A stretch of DNA of 64,000 nt from Dichetophora obliterata (lineage: Eukaryota > Arthropoda > Insecta > Diptera > Sciomyzidae), in contig OY986439.1 of NCBI GenBank assembly GCA_963920525.1, positions 22,782,819-22,846,818 of the forward strand, read 5' to 3'. Under the pieces are notes generated by a model. That model searched no databases, was not told the DNA's origin, and was given only the letters and a program-made list of their open reading frames with translations. The position numbers and the translations under genes are program-made. Of this stretch, positions 1 to 11,258 are shown in pieces (within the stretch, counting starts at the first letter, position 1; every line of letters starts with the position of its first letter).

Positions 1-428
1 AGGTAAAGGTAAAGGTAAAGGTAAAGGTAAAGGTAAAGGTAAAGGTAAAGGTAAAGGTAAAGGTAAAGGTAAAGGTTAAGGTTAAGGTTAAGGTAAAGGC
101 AAAGGTTAAGGTTAAGGTTAAGGTTAAGGTAAAGATAAAGGTAAAGGTAAATCTAAAGGTAAAGGTAAATCTAAAGGTAAATCTAAAGGTAAAGGTTAAG
201 GTAAAGGTAAAGGTAAAGGTAAAGGTAAAGGTAAAGGTAAAGGTAAAGGTAAAGGTAAAGGTAAAGGTAAAGGTAAAGGTAAAGGTAAAGGTAAAGGTAA
301 AGGTTAAGGTTAAGGTTAAGGTTAAGGTTAAGGTTAAGGTTAAGGTTAAGGTAAAGGCAAAGGTAAAGGGTAAAGGGTAAAGGTAAAGGTCGAGGTAATG
401 TAATGGGTAAAGGTAGTGTAATGGGACG
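1..428 (+). repeat. GGTAAA/GGTTAA hexamer satellite, truncated by the window edge
   Basis: A nearly pure head-to-tail 6-bp array of GGTAAA. It has blocks where the unit becomes GGTTAA (about 74-125 and 302-352) and scattered GGCAAA, GATAAA and TCTAAA variants. It decays after about 365 into GGGTAAA and GGTAATG variants. The variant units are clustered, as expected when short blocks spread by unequal exchange or slippage. The array begins at base 1, so its true length is unknown. One frame would read Gly-Lys repeats but meets TAA at every GGTTAA unit, so it is not coding. Confidence 0.95.
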
Positions 429-444
429 AGGTTATTGTGATGGG

Positions 445-1200
445 ATCATTAAGCTGATAGATAAATAAACATTTTTGGTACCAATTTTTTTTTTAAATTT
501 CAAAAGGTTTTTTACTGAATTTTCAATAGAATTTTTAAAGTTTTATCGTTTTGTTCTGAATTTGAAATAAAACTTATAATTTTATCTGATTTATTTTTAA
601 TTTTAAATAAAATTTCTAACTCAAATAATCTTTTTTAAATTCCATATGTAATTTCTGAATTTGAAATTATCTTTTCTGAATTTCAAATCAAACTTATGAT
701 TGTAAATTGACCATTTTGTAATTTCAAGTGGAATTTCTAAATTTGAAAAAATTTAAGAGCTTTTAAATAAATTAACTTTTAAAACAACCTTAAATTTTTA
801 CATTGTTATTTTTAATCATTTTAATCATTAACATTTTTTATTTTTATCATAACAATATAAAATATAAAATGTCATTAAGAAAAATTGCTTGATTGCAGTA
901 TATTTTGTCTTGATTCTAACTAATTATTTTCTTAAAGTAAGAAAATCCTGCTTGAACCCAGTAAGTAGTTGATTTTTTTAAAAGTAAAAATTTTACATTT
1001 TTATAAGTAATTATTTTCTGGAGAATAATTTTAACAAGTATTTAATCTTCTTTACTTTTTGTACATATTGTATTTCTTAAATTTTACTTTATTTTACTAA
1101 TTTTTGTGAGATCAAATTATTTTCAATCTTCTTCTTTGATTTGTAGTAAGCACAATTATTATATATTGCTTTCAAAATATTTTAATCTGTTTATTAACAA
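445..1200. other. AT-rich stretch without recognisable features
   Basis: Very AT-rich DNA with recurring phrases such as TTTCTGAATTTGAAAT and AATTTCTAA between about 510 and 750, which suggests an eroded short tandem repeat. I see no coding potential or element ends here. Confidence 0.5.
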
Positions 1201-1208
1201 TAGGGAAA

Positions 1209-1353
1209 TTCACGATCTTGTTGCATCGTTGCAAATGCAAAATAAACAGCTTTTACAAAAACAAAAAGCATTGAAAAGCTTTTGGAACACATGCTTTTTG
1301 TTTTTGTAAAAGCTGTTTATTTTGCATTTGCAACGATGCAACAAGATCGTGAA
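1209..1353. repeat. Perfect hairpin with 62-bp arms (MITE-like)
   Basis: Positions 1209-1270 and 1292-1353 are exact reverse complements over 62 bp, separated by a 21-nt loop. The arms begin TTCACGATCTTGTTGC. A diverged relative of the right arm lies at about 56,600-56,680, so this is a member of a repeat family and not a lone palindrome. The tip TTCACGAT resembles the tips of the GGGTATTCACGA MITEs elsewhere in this window. Perfect arms imply recent formation or gene-conversion repair. A transcript would fold into a long double-stranded RNA. Confidence 0.9.
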
Positions 1354-1639
1354 CTGTTCGAATATAAATAGAGAAAAAATAATATAAATTTATTCTTACT
1401 GTTTACGAAAAAATTACACTGAAATTTATTAATTAATTATCCTTAAATAATAATCCAAATTTGGTTGCCACAATCAAGATATCATTTATATATATATATA
1501 GAAACTGCTTTATTCAAGTAAATTAAGATGCATTTGATATATGGAAACAAAAAAATAGTTTCTCGACCAAAAAAATCATTGCTCAACGCGTTTATTTTAA
1601 ATTTAAACTTAATTTACAGTAGTAAAAATTTTACTGTTT

Positions 1640-2400
1640 TTTCATAAAGTCACTTTGTATGGAAGGTAGCTGTGATTTTCATTCGATTTTTACAAATTTC
1701 ATACATAAAGTGCATATTTAGGGTAAAAGCTTATTTGCAAAATTTAAAGTGATTTTTTAACGTCTTGGTAAAGCCAATTTGTATGGGAGGTAGCCGTGGA
1801 TTTCATCCGACTTGGCACATTTTCAAACTTGATCTAAATTTTTGATTATAAAGTTTATATGGAGCGCTCATAGCCGTTTATTTTGAAAGTGGGACAAGTC
1901 CATTTTTTTAAAAAGTTTAGGTAATGATAAATTTATATAAAACTTAGTATGATCTTTTTATCTGCAAACAACTTATAGCAAAAAAAGATTACCTAATATT
2001 TCGGGGATGGAAGTTTTACGTATTAACATTATTGCAGATATGTTTATTTTGAAAGTGGTGCAAGTCTATTTCAGGTCAAAGCTATTTTTAACCGAAAATA
2101 TAATGGCAAAATTTTACAAAATAATAATAATTATGTCATAATTGCAAACCTTTAAATATCTCGCAATAAAAATGGACTTGCCCCACTTTCAAAATAAACG
2201 GCTCATATATTGAATTTCGTTATGAAAGCTTTAAAATTACGACTGTTATCGTGATCACAGGACGGACAGATGGACAGACGGATAGACGAATATGGCTAAA
2301 TCGACTAAGGAGGTGATGATGATCAAGAATATATATACTTTTCTATACCTGCCACGCCTCCTTCTGCGCACTACAAACGAAGTGACAAAGTTAATAAAAA
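1640..2400 (+). repeat. Dispersed fly repeat with GATCAAGAATATATATAC tail
   Basis: This repeat is shared in this window with 44,250-44,590 (same strand) and with 27,530-28,670 and about 31,490-31,740 (opposite strand). It has two parts. The upstream part contains sub-repeats of the type CACTTTGTATGG-GAGGTAGC. The tail holds GGACAGATGGACAGACGG, TGGCTAAATCGACT, GATCAAGAATATATATAC and a GCCACGCCTCC motif. The tail resembles a sequence I know as common in drosophilid and calyptrate genomes, but I cannot assign it to a superfamily by eye. No protein is encoded. A separate MITE sits inside it at 1872-2203. Confidence 0.75.
1872..2203. mobile_element. 332-bp MITE nested in the dispersed repeat
   Basis: The terminal inverted repeats start AGCCGTTTATTTTGAAAG and run about 35 bp with little mismatch (GGGACAAGTCC on the left, the complement of GGGGCAAGTCC on the right). 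The element is flanked by CAT on both sides (1869-1871, 2204-2206), a possible 3-bp target duplication. The terminal motif TTTATTTTGAAAGTGG recurs internally at about 2043. The host repeat continues across the insertion (GCGCTCAT then ATATTGAATTTCG), which makes the boundaries credible. There is no coding sequence. Confidence 0.8.
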
Positions 2401-2435
2401 AAATTAAATAATTTAATTTGCATGAATTTTAAATA

Positions 2436-2869
2436 TGAGCTACATAGAGCAAGAAAGTTTTGAAGAAGGCAACAAAAACAACAACACAACTTTATATAGA
2501 GTCAATCACACAACAGAATAGACGACCGTTTTGGAAGGCGCTATCCTTTCCTTCTTCAGTAGTCTTGAGTGATTAAGCTATGACCAAACCTAAAACAGAC
2601 AAAATCCCTGGTAGAGTATCGGGTTTGACCTAAAATAAAAACCTTTGCTGTAACGTCTTATGATTTCGAAGAGTTTATTCGATCAATTGTCAAATCATAT
2701 GAAACTTAAACAGTGGGTTGGTCACAGCTTAAACACTCCACACTACTAAAAATGGAAAGGTTAGGTCTGAAACAATCTGTTTAGTCTTCGGTGTGATTGA
2801 CTTATACAGAGTTGTTGTTGTTGTTGTTGTTTTTTCCTTCTTCAGAACTTACTTGATCTAAATAGTTCA
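2436..2869. mobile_element. Foldback/MITE of the TAGATCAAG-AAGTT family
   Basis: The ends align as inverted repeats for about 95 bp. The tip is TGA(G/A)CTA..TAGA(G/T)CAAG(A/T)AAGTT followed by GAAGAAGG, then an AACAACAA tract and TCAATCACAC. The right arm carries an expanded TTG tract (2812-2831) where the left arm has a shorter AAC tract, so the microsatellite grew after insertion. The element at 45,383-45,513 has the same TAGATCAAGTAAGTTTT tip. No coding sequence is seen. Confidence 0.75.
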
Positions 2870-2872
2870 TAA

Positions 2873-3125
2873 TTGAAAATGTTTGCATAAGCAACATGAT
2901 CTAAAAATGCAATTTTTGAGGCTGAATACATTACTCAATGCATCGCCAATAACCACTGAAGAGATTTTGGCTATTTCTTATTAATTTTCTACTTTGTTTG
3001 TAAAAGTTTTCGTGTTCAATTCCATTTCTTCATACAAAAATATTATTTTTTTTCAAAACTTTAGAGTCGATTATTTCAAAATGTTTTTTATGTGGCTTAT
3101 CATGTTCTTGCATTAAGTCCTTCAA
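2873..3125. mobile_element. MITE, diverged copy of the one at 17,938
   Basis: The sequence is collinear with 17,938-18,198 over its whole length, sharing CACTGAAGAGATTTTGG, CAAAACTTTA.AGTCGATTATTTC and a terminal GTGGCTTATCA. The ends (TTGAA...TTCAA with internal ATAAGC/GCTTAT) are inverted but eroded compared with the other copy. It abuts the preceding foldback directly. Confidence 0.75.
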
Positions 3126-4621
3126 TTAACTATCACAAACAATTTCATTCATTTCAAACCATTATCAAATTATCAAAACATCAAAATTTAATAAAAACCA
3201 CAACATTAAACATAAAAGTTTTATAGTTTTAGTTTTTTATATATAAAAATCTATTTTTTTTTTTTAATAGTTTTGAGACAACACTGAAAAAAATGTGCTG
3301 AATTTCAATTTATTCTGTTTATATTTTAATAGAATGCAGCGAATGCTCTTAACAGGCGTGAAAAAATTGTTTTTCCCTTTCTCTCTTGTTTAAGGCTCTT
3401 TTTTAATTTGTTGGTTTTTTGTTGAAGATTATTTCAATTCTTCTGATTTGATTTTTTTTTCATTTTTGTTTTATATGTACGCGTTTGGTTGTATTTCCTT
3501 TAGTATTTTTGTGCGCTTAAAATTGTATTTTTTTCGCTTTGAATTGGCTTTGTTTTGTTTTTGTTTCGTTGCAGTTGAGCGCATGCGCGCCAGCTAAGTA
3601 AGGCTTTGCTGCCCATCTTTTTTGAATTTCTGACTTAAGCTGGTGTTTTTGCCGGCTTGGCTTTAAGTTTTTGTCGTTTTTTGTTTTTATTTTGTTTTTT
3701 ATTCTTTTGAAGCGCCCATTGTTATGTCGTGTTCGTCAAGTTATGCTTAACGTTATTCGCACTTCTTTGCAATTTTTGGTTTCGTTTTTTTTGCCTTGCA
3801 TATTTTTCTTGCATTCCTTAGCAGATTGTTGCATTGTGGTTTGCCTTTTTTAGCTCTTATTTAAGCTGCATGTCTTTTCATTTTCGTTTTTGAAGAGCGT
3901 AGAATAATTTGCTCAATGCAATGCGTTAAGAATCTACAAAATACGTGTTAACAAGAAAAAGCATCATTCTTTAAAGTAACGCTTTTTTCAATTTATTTGT
4001 GCAATTTTTTATCCTCTCCTGCAGTTTTGTCAGTTTTACTTTAAGGCGTTATTTAAAAAATTAAATACGAAAATTGTATTTAACAAAATTATGTATAATA
4101 ATATGAATTATTGTATACTTTATTTAGTAATAAAAGTTATTTTTTTATTCATAAACTTATTATACAAAAATATAAAATTCATAAACTAATTATACAAATG
4201 AATGATAAAATGTAAATTTTATTTTATTACAAAAATAGAATTATGTAATCTTAAAAAAAAAATCATTAAGAATTATAAAAAATCAATGTCATAAGCCGTT
4301 AAAAATCGATTAATATTATTGTTAGTTAGGTTTTATTTCAACTTATTTTGAAAAGAAAAACTTTAGTTTTAGACCTCACTTTTTCTAACTTCATCATTGC
4401 TTAATGGTATTTTTTCCGTTGATTTGTGCTGCGAGATTTATTTTCTATACACTCCCATATGCACCTATTTTCCATACCCACTCGCATAATAGTCAAAATT
4501 AATCAACGAAGACCGTAGCATTGCTTCCTTGCCACCCACTCGAAAAAAGTCAGGTCCATCCATTATGAGTATTAGAAGTAATTCGTTTTTTTCACACGCA
4601 CTCACTCGCATTCACTCACAC

Positions 4622-4657
<36 letters not shown>

Positions 4658-5750
4658 CTCATTACATTTTTAACAAGCTTCATTTTCAGCTCATCCTCCA
4701 ACTTTATCCTTCGGGCTGTGCGCTTAATTTTACTGAGTGGTATACATTTTTTTAAGCTGCTTTTAAGTGTCATTTTCGAGTGCTGACTGCGAGACACAGA
4801 CACACCAAATTGGCGCGTCTTAGCAGAAACTACAAAAGCTAAAAAATATAAAAAATACAAAAAAAGGAGTAGACAATCCAGAAACAAAAAAGAACTCATC
4901 CTCTGGACATGGGCGACTGGATGGGCGGCTCAAACTTGTTATGTTGTTAAACGCCAGCCACATACGCCAGCGGCCAGCATATCACTATAATAACGTGATG
5001 CAGCAGAAAGAACAAAAAAAAAAGGGAAGGTATTAAAAAAGTGACTGCTATTTTTCCTGTTGTTGTTGTTTTTAGGCTGTTTTTTTTTTAATATATTTTA
5101 GTTTCTTTGCCTGTAGCTCGTGTGTGAAACGCTAAAATATAAACGCGTTAATTATCAGCAGAAAAACACTTTTTCGCCTCAGTATCTAGATAAATAACTT
5201 CTTCTGCCTCCACTTTTCTGCTGGTGGTGTGGCTTCTTTTTTCTTCGTTTTTTTTTTTTTTGTAATAGCCTATTCAGGTGCTTCGTTGCTATTTTCATGT
5301 GAATATAAAGGTGAATCGTACAAAAGATTGTAGAGGATACAGTGCTGGTTAGCGTATTTTATGAAAATTGACAGCTTTGCAAAGTTTTGCATTTTGTGGT
5401 CGCGAAATGAAGTTAAGCGCTTTTGACATAATAAATGCTAGAAAACTATGGAAGACAAATCCGCACATATGAGAACAGAGCCAAGGTTAGGCTGCAAACA
5501 GAGTAAACGCCGAAGCGGACAGGCAGGCAAACAGGCGCAGGCAAACTGTGTGAACAAGCGAGATAAAAGTCAGCTTGGCTTAATTTTTATTTACGTTCTT
5601 CGCATAAATATTATTCAATTGACGAACGATTCATTTTGTTTTCCTCATTCGTGAAGAAAAAAAACTTAAGCGCTCTTATGTTCAATATTCAGAGAATAAA
5701 AGCACTACTAGCATGTCTTATTTTGCGTAATACCAGCTAAAATGCCCACT
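3126..5750. other. T-rich unannotated DNA
   Basis: About 2.6 kb of low-complexity AT-rich sequence with poly-T runs and a CA microsatellite. Short open frames exist (for example 3671-3853 and 4529-4786), but they follow poly-T or CA tracts and show no domain or plausible codon structure. I see no element boundaries. This could be host intergenic or intronic DNA. Confidence 0.5.
4617..4654. repeat. CA dinucleotide microsatellite
   Basis: A run of CA with one CG interruption near 4626. It lies in a longer A/C-rich stretch that begins with CACTCGCATTCACTCA. Confidence 0.95.
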
Positions 5751-5754
5751 GGGT

Positions 5755-6710
5755 ATTGACTTAAAGTAATGAGCTTAAGCTTTGATATTTGACTAAAAAT
5801 TGAAAAGCTCTATGTTTAAATTTTTTATTTCGCAAAAGGCCAGTGAGCAGCATTCTGACACCAGCAAACAAACACCTACACAGTAAAAAATTTGAGGGTA
5901 AATTTTATCTTTTTTATAACATTTGTGTGGTATAAACTTTTCTTATTCCAAATAATTTATAAATATTATACCACTCAATATTATAAAAATAATAAAACAA
6001 ATATAATCTAAAAATTTCATATAGATATCATGTGTTAATCAAAATATATTCTGGTTCGAAAGAAAAAAATTCACCGAAATCGGGAAATTTAAAAATATAG
6101 TGGTTTCGATTGGTCTGAGGAGAAAAATGGTCTGGAAAAATTTTTAAGATTTGATGGTATAACTTTTAAAACATTTTTGGTTTGGATTTTTATGCTATAC
6201 AAAATAGTATATAATTTATGCTCATATTTTTTACTGTGTACGTTGCTGCGCTGTCATAAGCAACGTATGGTGGTAGAGAAAATTCACTGAACTCGACTCA
6301 ATATAATTTAAAGCTCAAGATAATGACGAAATGGTACAAGAGTAACTGGTGAGAGCGAAGTCTTAAGCTTTGCTGTTTGAGTGAAAATTTAAAAGTTTGT
6401 TCTTAAAAAATGTATTTCGAAATAATATTTGAATTAAATGTACAGCTCAAGCTTATGACAAAATGGAACTTTAAGTTATGTACAATAGCTAAGCTTTGCT
6501 ATTTCAGTGAAAGTCAAAAAGCCCGCTGCAAAAAAGTTTTTTCGAAATAAGTTCAAGGAAAGCTCAAGCTTATAACAAAATGGAACTTTAAATAATTTAT
6601 ATTAGCCAAGCTTTTCATGTGATTGAAAGTTCAAAAGCTCAATACTTATACAGTTTCTTTGGAGCTAATTAGAAGATTTTTTTAAGCTCAAGCTTATGAA
6701 AAAATGAAAG
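5755..6710 (+). repeat. Degenerate ~120-bp tandem repeat, interrupted by a MITE
   Basis: The phrase AGCTCAAGCTTATGACAAAATGG recurs in diverged form at about 6312, 6444, 6561 and 6685, giving periods of 132, 117 and 124 bp. Each unit also holds TAAGCTTTGCTATTTGAGTGA, AAAAGCTC and TTTTTTCGAAATAA. One further unit is recognisable at about 5755-5840, separated from the rest by the MITE at 5879-6238. The units are diverged, so the array is old. Confidence 0.75.
5879..6238. mobile_element. TA-flanked MITE with CACAGTAAAAAA ends
   Basis: The terminal inverted repeats are CACAGTAAAAAAT at the left and ATTTTTTACTGTG at the right, flanked by TA on both sides. The element is 360 bp and non-coding. It splits an older degenerate tandem array, so it inserted later. 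The TA duplication is consistent with Tc1/mariner-type mobilisation, though other superfamilies can leave TA. Confidence 0.7.
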
Positions 6711-6831
6711 AGGAAAGTGTTGTTAAATGCAGCTAGTTTTGTCGTATGTCTATAAACTCCCAAAAGTAGTTTATTAATGGCATTCACTACATTTGTTAAG
6801 TCCTGCCAATTTACTAAACTCTACAAATTTG

Positions 6832-7134
6832 TTAACCTCTAAGTGGTGACGTAAACTTTTTTGCACTACCAGTGACGTGGGGTCTCACAGGCTCCTTTAC
6901 TTCATTGTTTGATTAGTCAGTAAACACCAATCAATTTTCTTTTTTTTTTTTAAACTATAAACGTTGGCTTATAGAAATAAAATGAAAAGAATAAATGTTT
7001 AAACAACAGTCTTTTTTTATTTTCATATTTTAATCAAAAATAAACATTTTAGGAACTTTACAGTCTTCATGTGTTTCTCAGAAATCGCAACTCGAGAGGG
7101 GCCTGTGAGACTCCACGTCACCACTTAAAGGTTA
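6832..7134. mobile_element. Foldback element with AAGTGGTGACGT arms
   Basis: The left end reads TTAACCTCTAAGTGGTGACGT and later GTCTCACAGGC. The right end reads GCCTGTGAGAC, ACGTCACCACTTA then AAGGTTA, its inverse. The left arm contains an extra ~26-nt segment between two GTGACGT copies, so it carries an internal duplication that the right arm lacks. The interior is AT-rich with no gene. Confidence 0.7.
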
Positions 7135-7429
7135 GGTCTTGTCTGGAATTTTGTATGGAAAAAAAAACTAAGCAGCTTGTTAGCAAGTTAACAAGCTCAG
7201 CACCGTATTTTTGTTTAGCAGATACTCTTTATTTAGTCGGAAACGTCAAATTTATTGAGTGTAGTGATGAATCGTTTTGAGAATGACCCAGTAAAAAAGT
7301 TGATCATCCTCTGAGCGATCTGGGAGCGCTCCCTGAAGAGCAGTGGAGTGCTCCTTATTGATCCAAGCTAGGTGTATTTTGTGTTCTCTTTAACATTGCG
7401 TGTTCTACGAAGAGTAGAGCTCCCTTTAA

Positions 7430-7800
7430 CATTCCAGAGGAGCTCAAAAGGAGCGATCAATAAATGATCCAAATGGATCAGCAAAGGAACATTTTTTTTG
7501 GGATTTTGGTTTACTCTGAAAGCTAGGCTTCCCCAGCTCAAGTAAACTCCTCAAAACCCTAAGAGGCGATGAAATTATTTGGCCAAATCGTGAGATTAAT
7601 AACGCCATCACAAATTATGAATCGTTTTTGATTTTATTTAAAAACTGTACTTTAATTGCGTCAGTCGCATCTGCGGATGGACAAAACGCAATTACCGCTG
7701 GCTGGTCGCACTTCACGACCTCCGCGTTGAAACGACGCGAATCGAATGAAAGGAACATTTAAAATATTATTGTTTTACAGAAAATAATTAAAGAGTTTCT
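7430..7800 (+). repeat. Dispersed repeat, copy 1 of 2
   Basis: This stretch matches 18,533-18,920 in the same orientation with moderate divergence. Shared phrases include CCAGAGGAGC, GGTTTACTC.GAAAGCTAGG, GCGTCAGTCGCATC and GACAAAACGCAATT. It also shares CACTTCACGACCTC and the trailing GAATCGAATGAAAG. It is GC-richer than its surroundings and includes the small palindrome-like AATTGCGTCAGTCGCATCTG. Confidence 0.8.
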
Positions 7801-7869
7801 TAAAAAACACATGCCTCACTACATGTTATTTTTTCATTAATTGCTCGCCTTTTGATCTTATAGAACAGT

Positions 7870-8580
7870 AAGGCCGCGTTCAGAGTGGACGCTTTGGCTG
7901 AAGCTGATGCATAAAGCTGCTTTGTCAAGCATTTTTTGATCATAGTGAACGCTCATTCAACGCTGCATAAAGCAGCTTATTGAGCTTATTGGTGTTCATA
8001 GTGCGTGCTTTATGCTTGTGGCTGATATGCTTTGCTTTCATTCGTCTCTTTGAAAAATAATGCCCTCAATTGCGTTTGCAATTGCGTATTGCAAACTAAA
8101 TGAAAGATTTTTTGTTTAATGAGTGTGTAGATTCGCGATGATCATCAATGAAAGATCAAACCAATAACAAAGAAAAGTTAAAAGGAACTTAAAAACACAA
8201 AGCATAACAACGGTGGCAAGTTCAGCACAAAAAGTACCCAAGAAGTAAGCAAGAACAACGAAAACTATGTAAACAAAAGAGATAGAATACACAAGTGCAT
8301 ACAACTGAAAAGCACCACAAAAGGACCACAACGCAACAACAACACAACAACAACACAACAACGGTTAAAACTTCAGCACAATAAAATCAACAAAAATATT
8401 GTTGACAGGCAAAATATATAAATATGTGCCGAATAGCATTTTAAAAATGCTCTACTACAAAGCATAAAAAACAAAATTATCTTTCTGTGTGAGCAAGCGA
8501 GATAGAGATATAAGCGCTGAAAAGCATTTTAAATTAAGCTTTAGGCTAGCTTTATGCTGGCACTATGAACACTTTGAGCT
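7870..8580. mobile_element. Possible MITE with GTTCAxAGTG motifs
   Basis: The left edge (AAGGCCGCGTTCAGAGTGG) and the inverted right edge (AGTGTTCATAGTGCCAGC) are weakly similar. GTTCATAGTG and ATAAAGCAGC motifs recur inside, partly inverted. A CAA-rich tract (8327-8363) lies in the interior. The boundaries are tentative. Confidence 0.4.
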
Positions 8581-9633
8581 TTTTCCATAATACACAAAGC
8601 GTTTTTGAGCTAAACGGGTACAAAGGCAAAAGGAGTACAAAGGCACAAGTGCTCACTTTTGGATCCAATAAAACAGCAAAAGAGTGCTCCCTTGTTGCTC
8701 CTCATGGAAGCGATCGCATATTTTTTTACTGGGGAGTTCTAACAAGAACCAAATTGTTTTTAATTTGCAGCTCCAAAGTCTAAAAACTGCTCTTTATTAA
8801 TAAAAAAATAAAAAAAAGACGGTGTTGGTAGTGATTTAAAACATTTAAAAGGTTCTGAGTAGCAAATGTAACAAAAGTGTTAACACACTGATATATAAAA
8901 ATTAAAATACATTTTTGTTAATTGAGGACTAGTAACATGAGTTATTAAAACCACCTATTTTTAGCTGTAGAAGAAAGTGTCTTAGCAAATGCGTATAAAT
9001 CAACATCTAACTTTAACATTTTGGCAGTTCAGCAGGACTTAACAAATTTTCCTGAATACCCTTATTATATTTTTAATTTTAAAGATCTATTGCAAAGTAG
9101 AAGAAAGTAACTATAAAAATTGGTGTAATATTAATCTCAAATTATAATGTAAAAGTAGATTTTTACAAAAAGAAAAATTAATATAGAAAATCATTATCAA
9201 CCAAAATTTAAAAAAAAAACACATCAAATAAATTGTCTACAGATTAGAGAAATGAATGAAGAAATGAAACTTTTAGTCATGTAAAGCTTTTTACCAATTA
9301 AATTTCCTTCAAATCAACGTCAAAGTTTAAATTCAAACTCAAAGCTCAAGTTGAATCAAATCGCAATTCTGTTGCAGATTTTCTATGATTACATTTTTTT
9401 ATGCCCACATATTTTCCCACACCTGGCATAACTGCGCCATCTTGTTACCATCTTTATTATTTATTTTTTATTTGTTAGCATCTTCTTCTATATTTTGCAC
9501 TTAAGCTGGACACATCATAAATATTTAAGTTTATAGCGTATTATAGAAAAAAAAAATCAAAAAAAAAATCTCAAAGAAAAGAGGAGGAAAAATTACGATA
9601 AGCTTAACGAAGACACCGACTGCCACCAGGTAG

Positions 9634-9657
9634 GCAGCAGCAGCAGCAGCAGCAGCT
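9634..9657. repeat. CAG trinucleotide microsatellite
   Basis: About eight CAG units. On the minus strand a short frame would read poly-alanine, but nothing else supports a gene. Confidence 0.95.
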
Positions 9658-9761
9658 TGTTGACCAAACGCTACGCTACACAAGTATGAACATAAAACAT
9701 AAAATATAAGCACAGTCGGCGTGAATTGCTAGATTGGTAGGATAATAATACGTGTTGTTAA

Positions 9762-9788
9762 TGTTGTTGCTGTTGTTGTTGTTGTTGC
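9762..9788. repeat. GTT/GCT trinucleotide microsatellite
   Basis: Mixed GTTGTTGCT units of the kind scattered throughout fly non-coding DNA. Confidence 0.9.
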
Positions 9789-11216
9789 TTTTATTTTCAT
9801 TTTCATCGCACCAGACAGCGTCGACTTGAGTTTTTAATCCGCTGCACATAAGCTGACATTTTCAATTAATAGTCAATAAATTGTGGTCACATTTGCGCAA
9901 CTTGGCATTAAGCTACACACGCGGTTAAGAAAAACACACACACACGCACGCACTTTGACTTTATTTAATTAATAAATTTATGCTGGACCCAATGTCGGGC
10001 TGCTGTCTTAGCCCTCAAAGTGAAAATGTGTAAAAATACGCCAGCGCATACGTTGGGCGGCCATCATTTAGGCGCACTCGTACCCAGTCTAGACATGTGT
10101 TTTCTTTTTTTTTTTACTCTGTGGGCATAAATTATTAGATCGTGGCGTGAAGCAAAGCAAAACCGCCTGTTCATTAAATAAATAAAAAAAATAAAAATTA
10201 ATTTGAACGCACATAATTGAAAAAAATTGGCGAAAATGCATGGAAGAAAATGTTTAAAGTTCTTCAATTTCATTAAAAAGATACCCGAAAAACGACGCAT
10301 TTCCTTTAAAGTACCTTACAGTTAGTTCTTGCTAATTTTTTCAGCTACTTAATAATTTTTGTTTTCTATCCACTATTTATTGATTTTTATAAAATTTTGG
10401 CTCATAATAAATTTTAAAAAAAATATTCACAACAGCACATTTTCTTTTAATGCAAACGCATGTCGCATGTTGTGTTGGCAGCCAAGTTTTATCGCCCGCA
10501 AATTGGCTGCAGTTATGTTGAAAATATATTTTGATTCATACGCTGCTTTTGTGGGTGTGTGTGTGTATGTTGCATTATTTTTAAATATCAAACATAAATC
10601 GCATGTGAATATTGCCTGCATTTTTCAATTTTTTACGAATTTTTTGGCATGCGTTTGTGTAAAAAATCTGTATAAATAACCAATGTGCACAAAAACGGAT
10701 GCCAGATCCATTTTGAAACCTTTACGAGTCCGTCAGCACGCATTTCGCTTTCTTACGTTTCGACGGACCCGTTTCGAACCCGTTACGAATCTGTCAAAAA
10801 AATGGTCACAACGTTATGACCATAAATAAAACTCTTTTTCTGTTTCTTTAAAACGCACTGATTTCCAAGACAATTTCAAGCTGCTCTTAAATTTAAATAA
10901 AAATTAAATAAAATTCATAACTTAAAGCAAATTATGACCTTATTTTGTTTTAGCAATCATTTTGTTTTGAAAAAATTGTTTTTAATTTGGTAATCATACT
11001 AAATTATGGGAGATATGCTTTAAAGTTAACTGATTTAAATAATTTGTATCATGACGTTTAAGTGTAGTTAAATAAACTACTAAACTTTAGAGAATACTAA
11101 AAACACAAACAAGCAATTTTATGTTTTTATGAAAAAATATGATTTGTATGGGAGGTAAGCGATGCAGTTGACCTAAAATGCCAATTTCTTGTGTTGTTAC
11201 TTAATTTAGGCTTAAG

Positions 11217-11258
11217 CTCATTTCTACTCATTTGTACTCATTTGCACTCATTTGTCAT
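11217..11258 (+). repeat. Short minisatellite of TACTCATTTG units
   Basis: Four consecutive units of about 11 bp with the core CTCATTTG. A lone further copy (ACTCATTTGTCAT) lies at about 11,325. Confidence 0.8.

Larger units (their letters stand above)
7287..8734. mobile_element. 1.4-kb element with CCCAGTAAAAAA ends
   Basis: Inverted ends: CCCAGTAAAAAAGTTGATC at the left and, read inverted, CCCCAGTAAAAAAATATGCG at the right. Subterminal segments share GATCC, GGAGCGCTCCC and TGCTCCTT motifs. The interior at 7430-7800 is repeated at 18,533-18,920. A second element appears inserted at 7870-8580. No convincing coding region is present; the 81-residue minus-strand frame at 8116-8361 is a hydrophobic low-complexity frame over CAA-rich DNA. 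Confidence 0.55.

Noticed and set aside
4529..4899. Overlapping frames on both strands across the CA repeat (THTHTH and VCVCVC)
   Set aside because: Microsatellite translations on both strands; neither shows gene structure.
8116..8361. 81-residue minus-strand frame with many Cys, Leu and Val that looks like membrane segments
   Set aside because: It is produced by CAACAACAC-rich low-complexity DNA inside a non-coding element.
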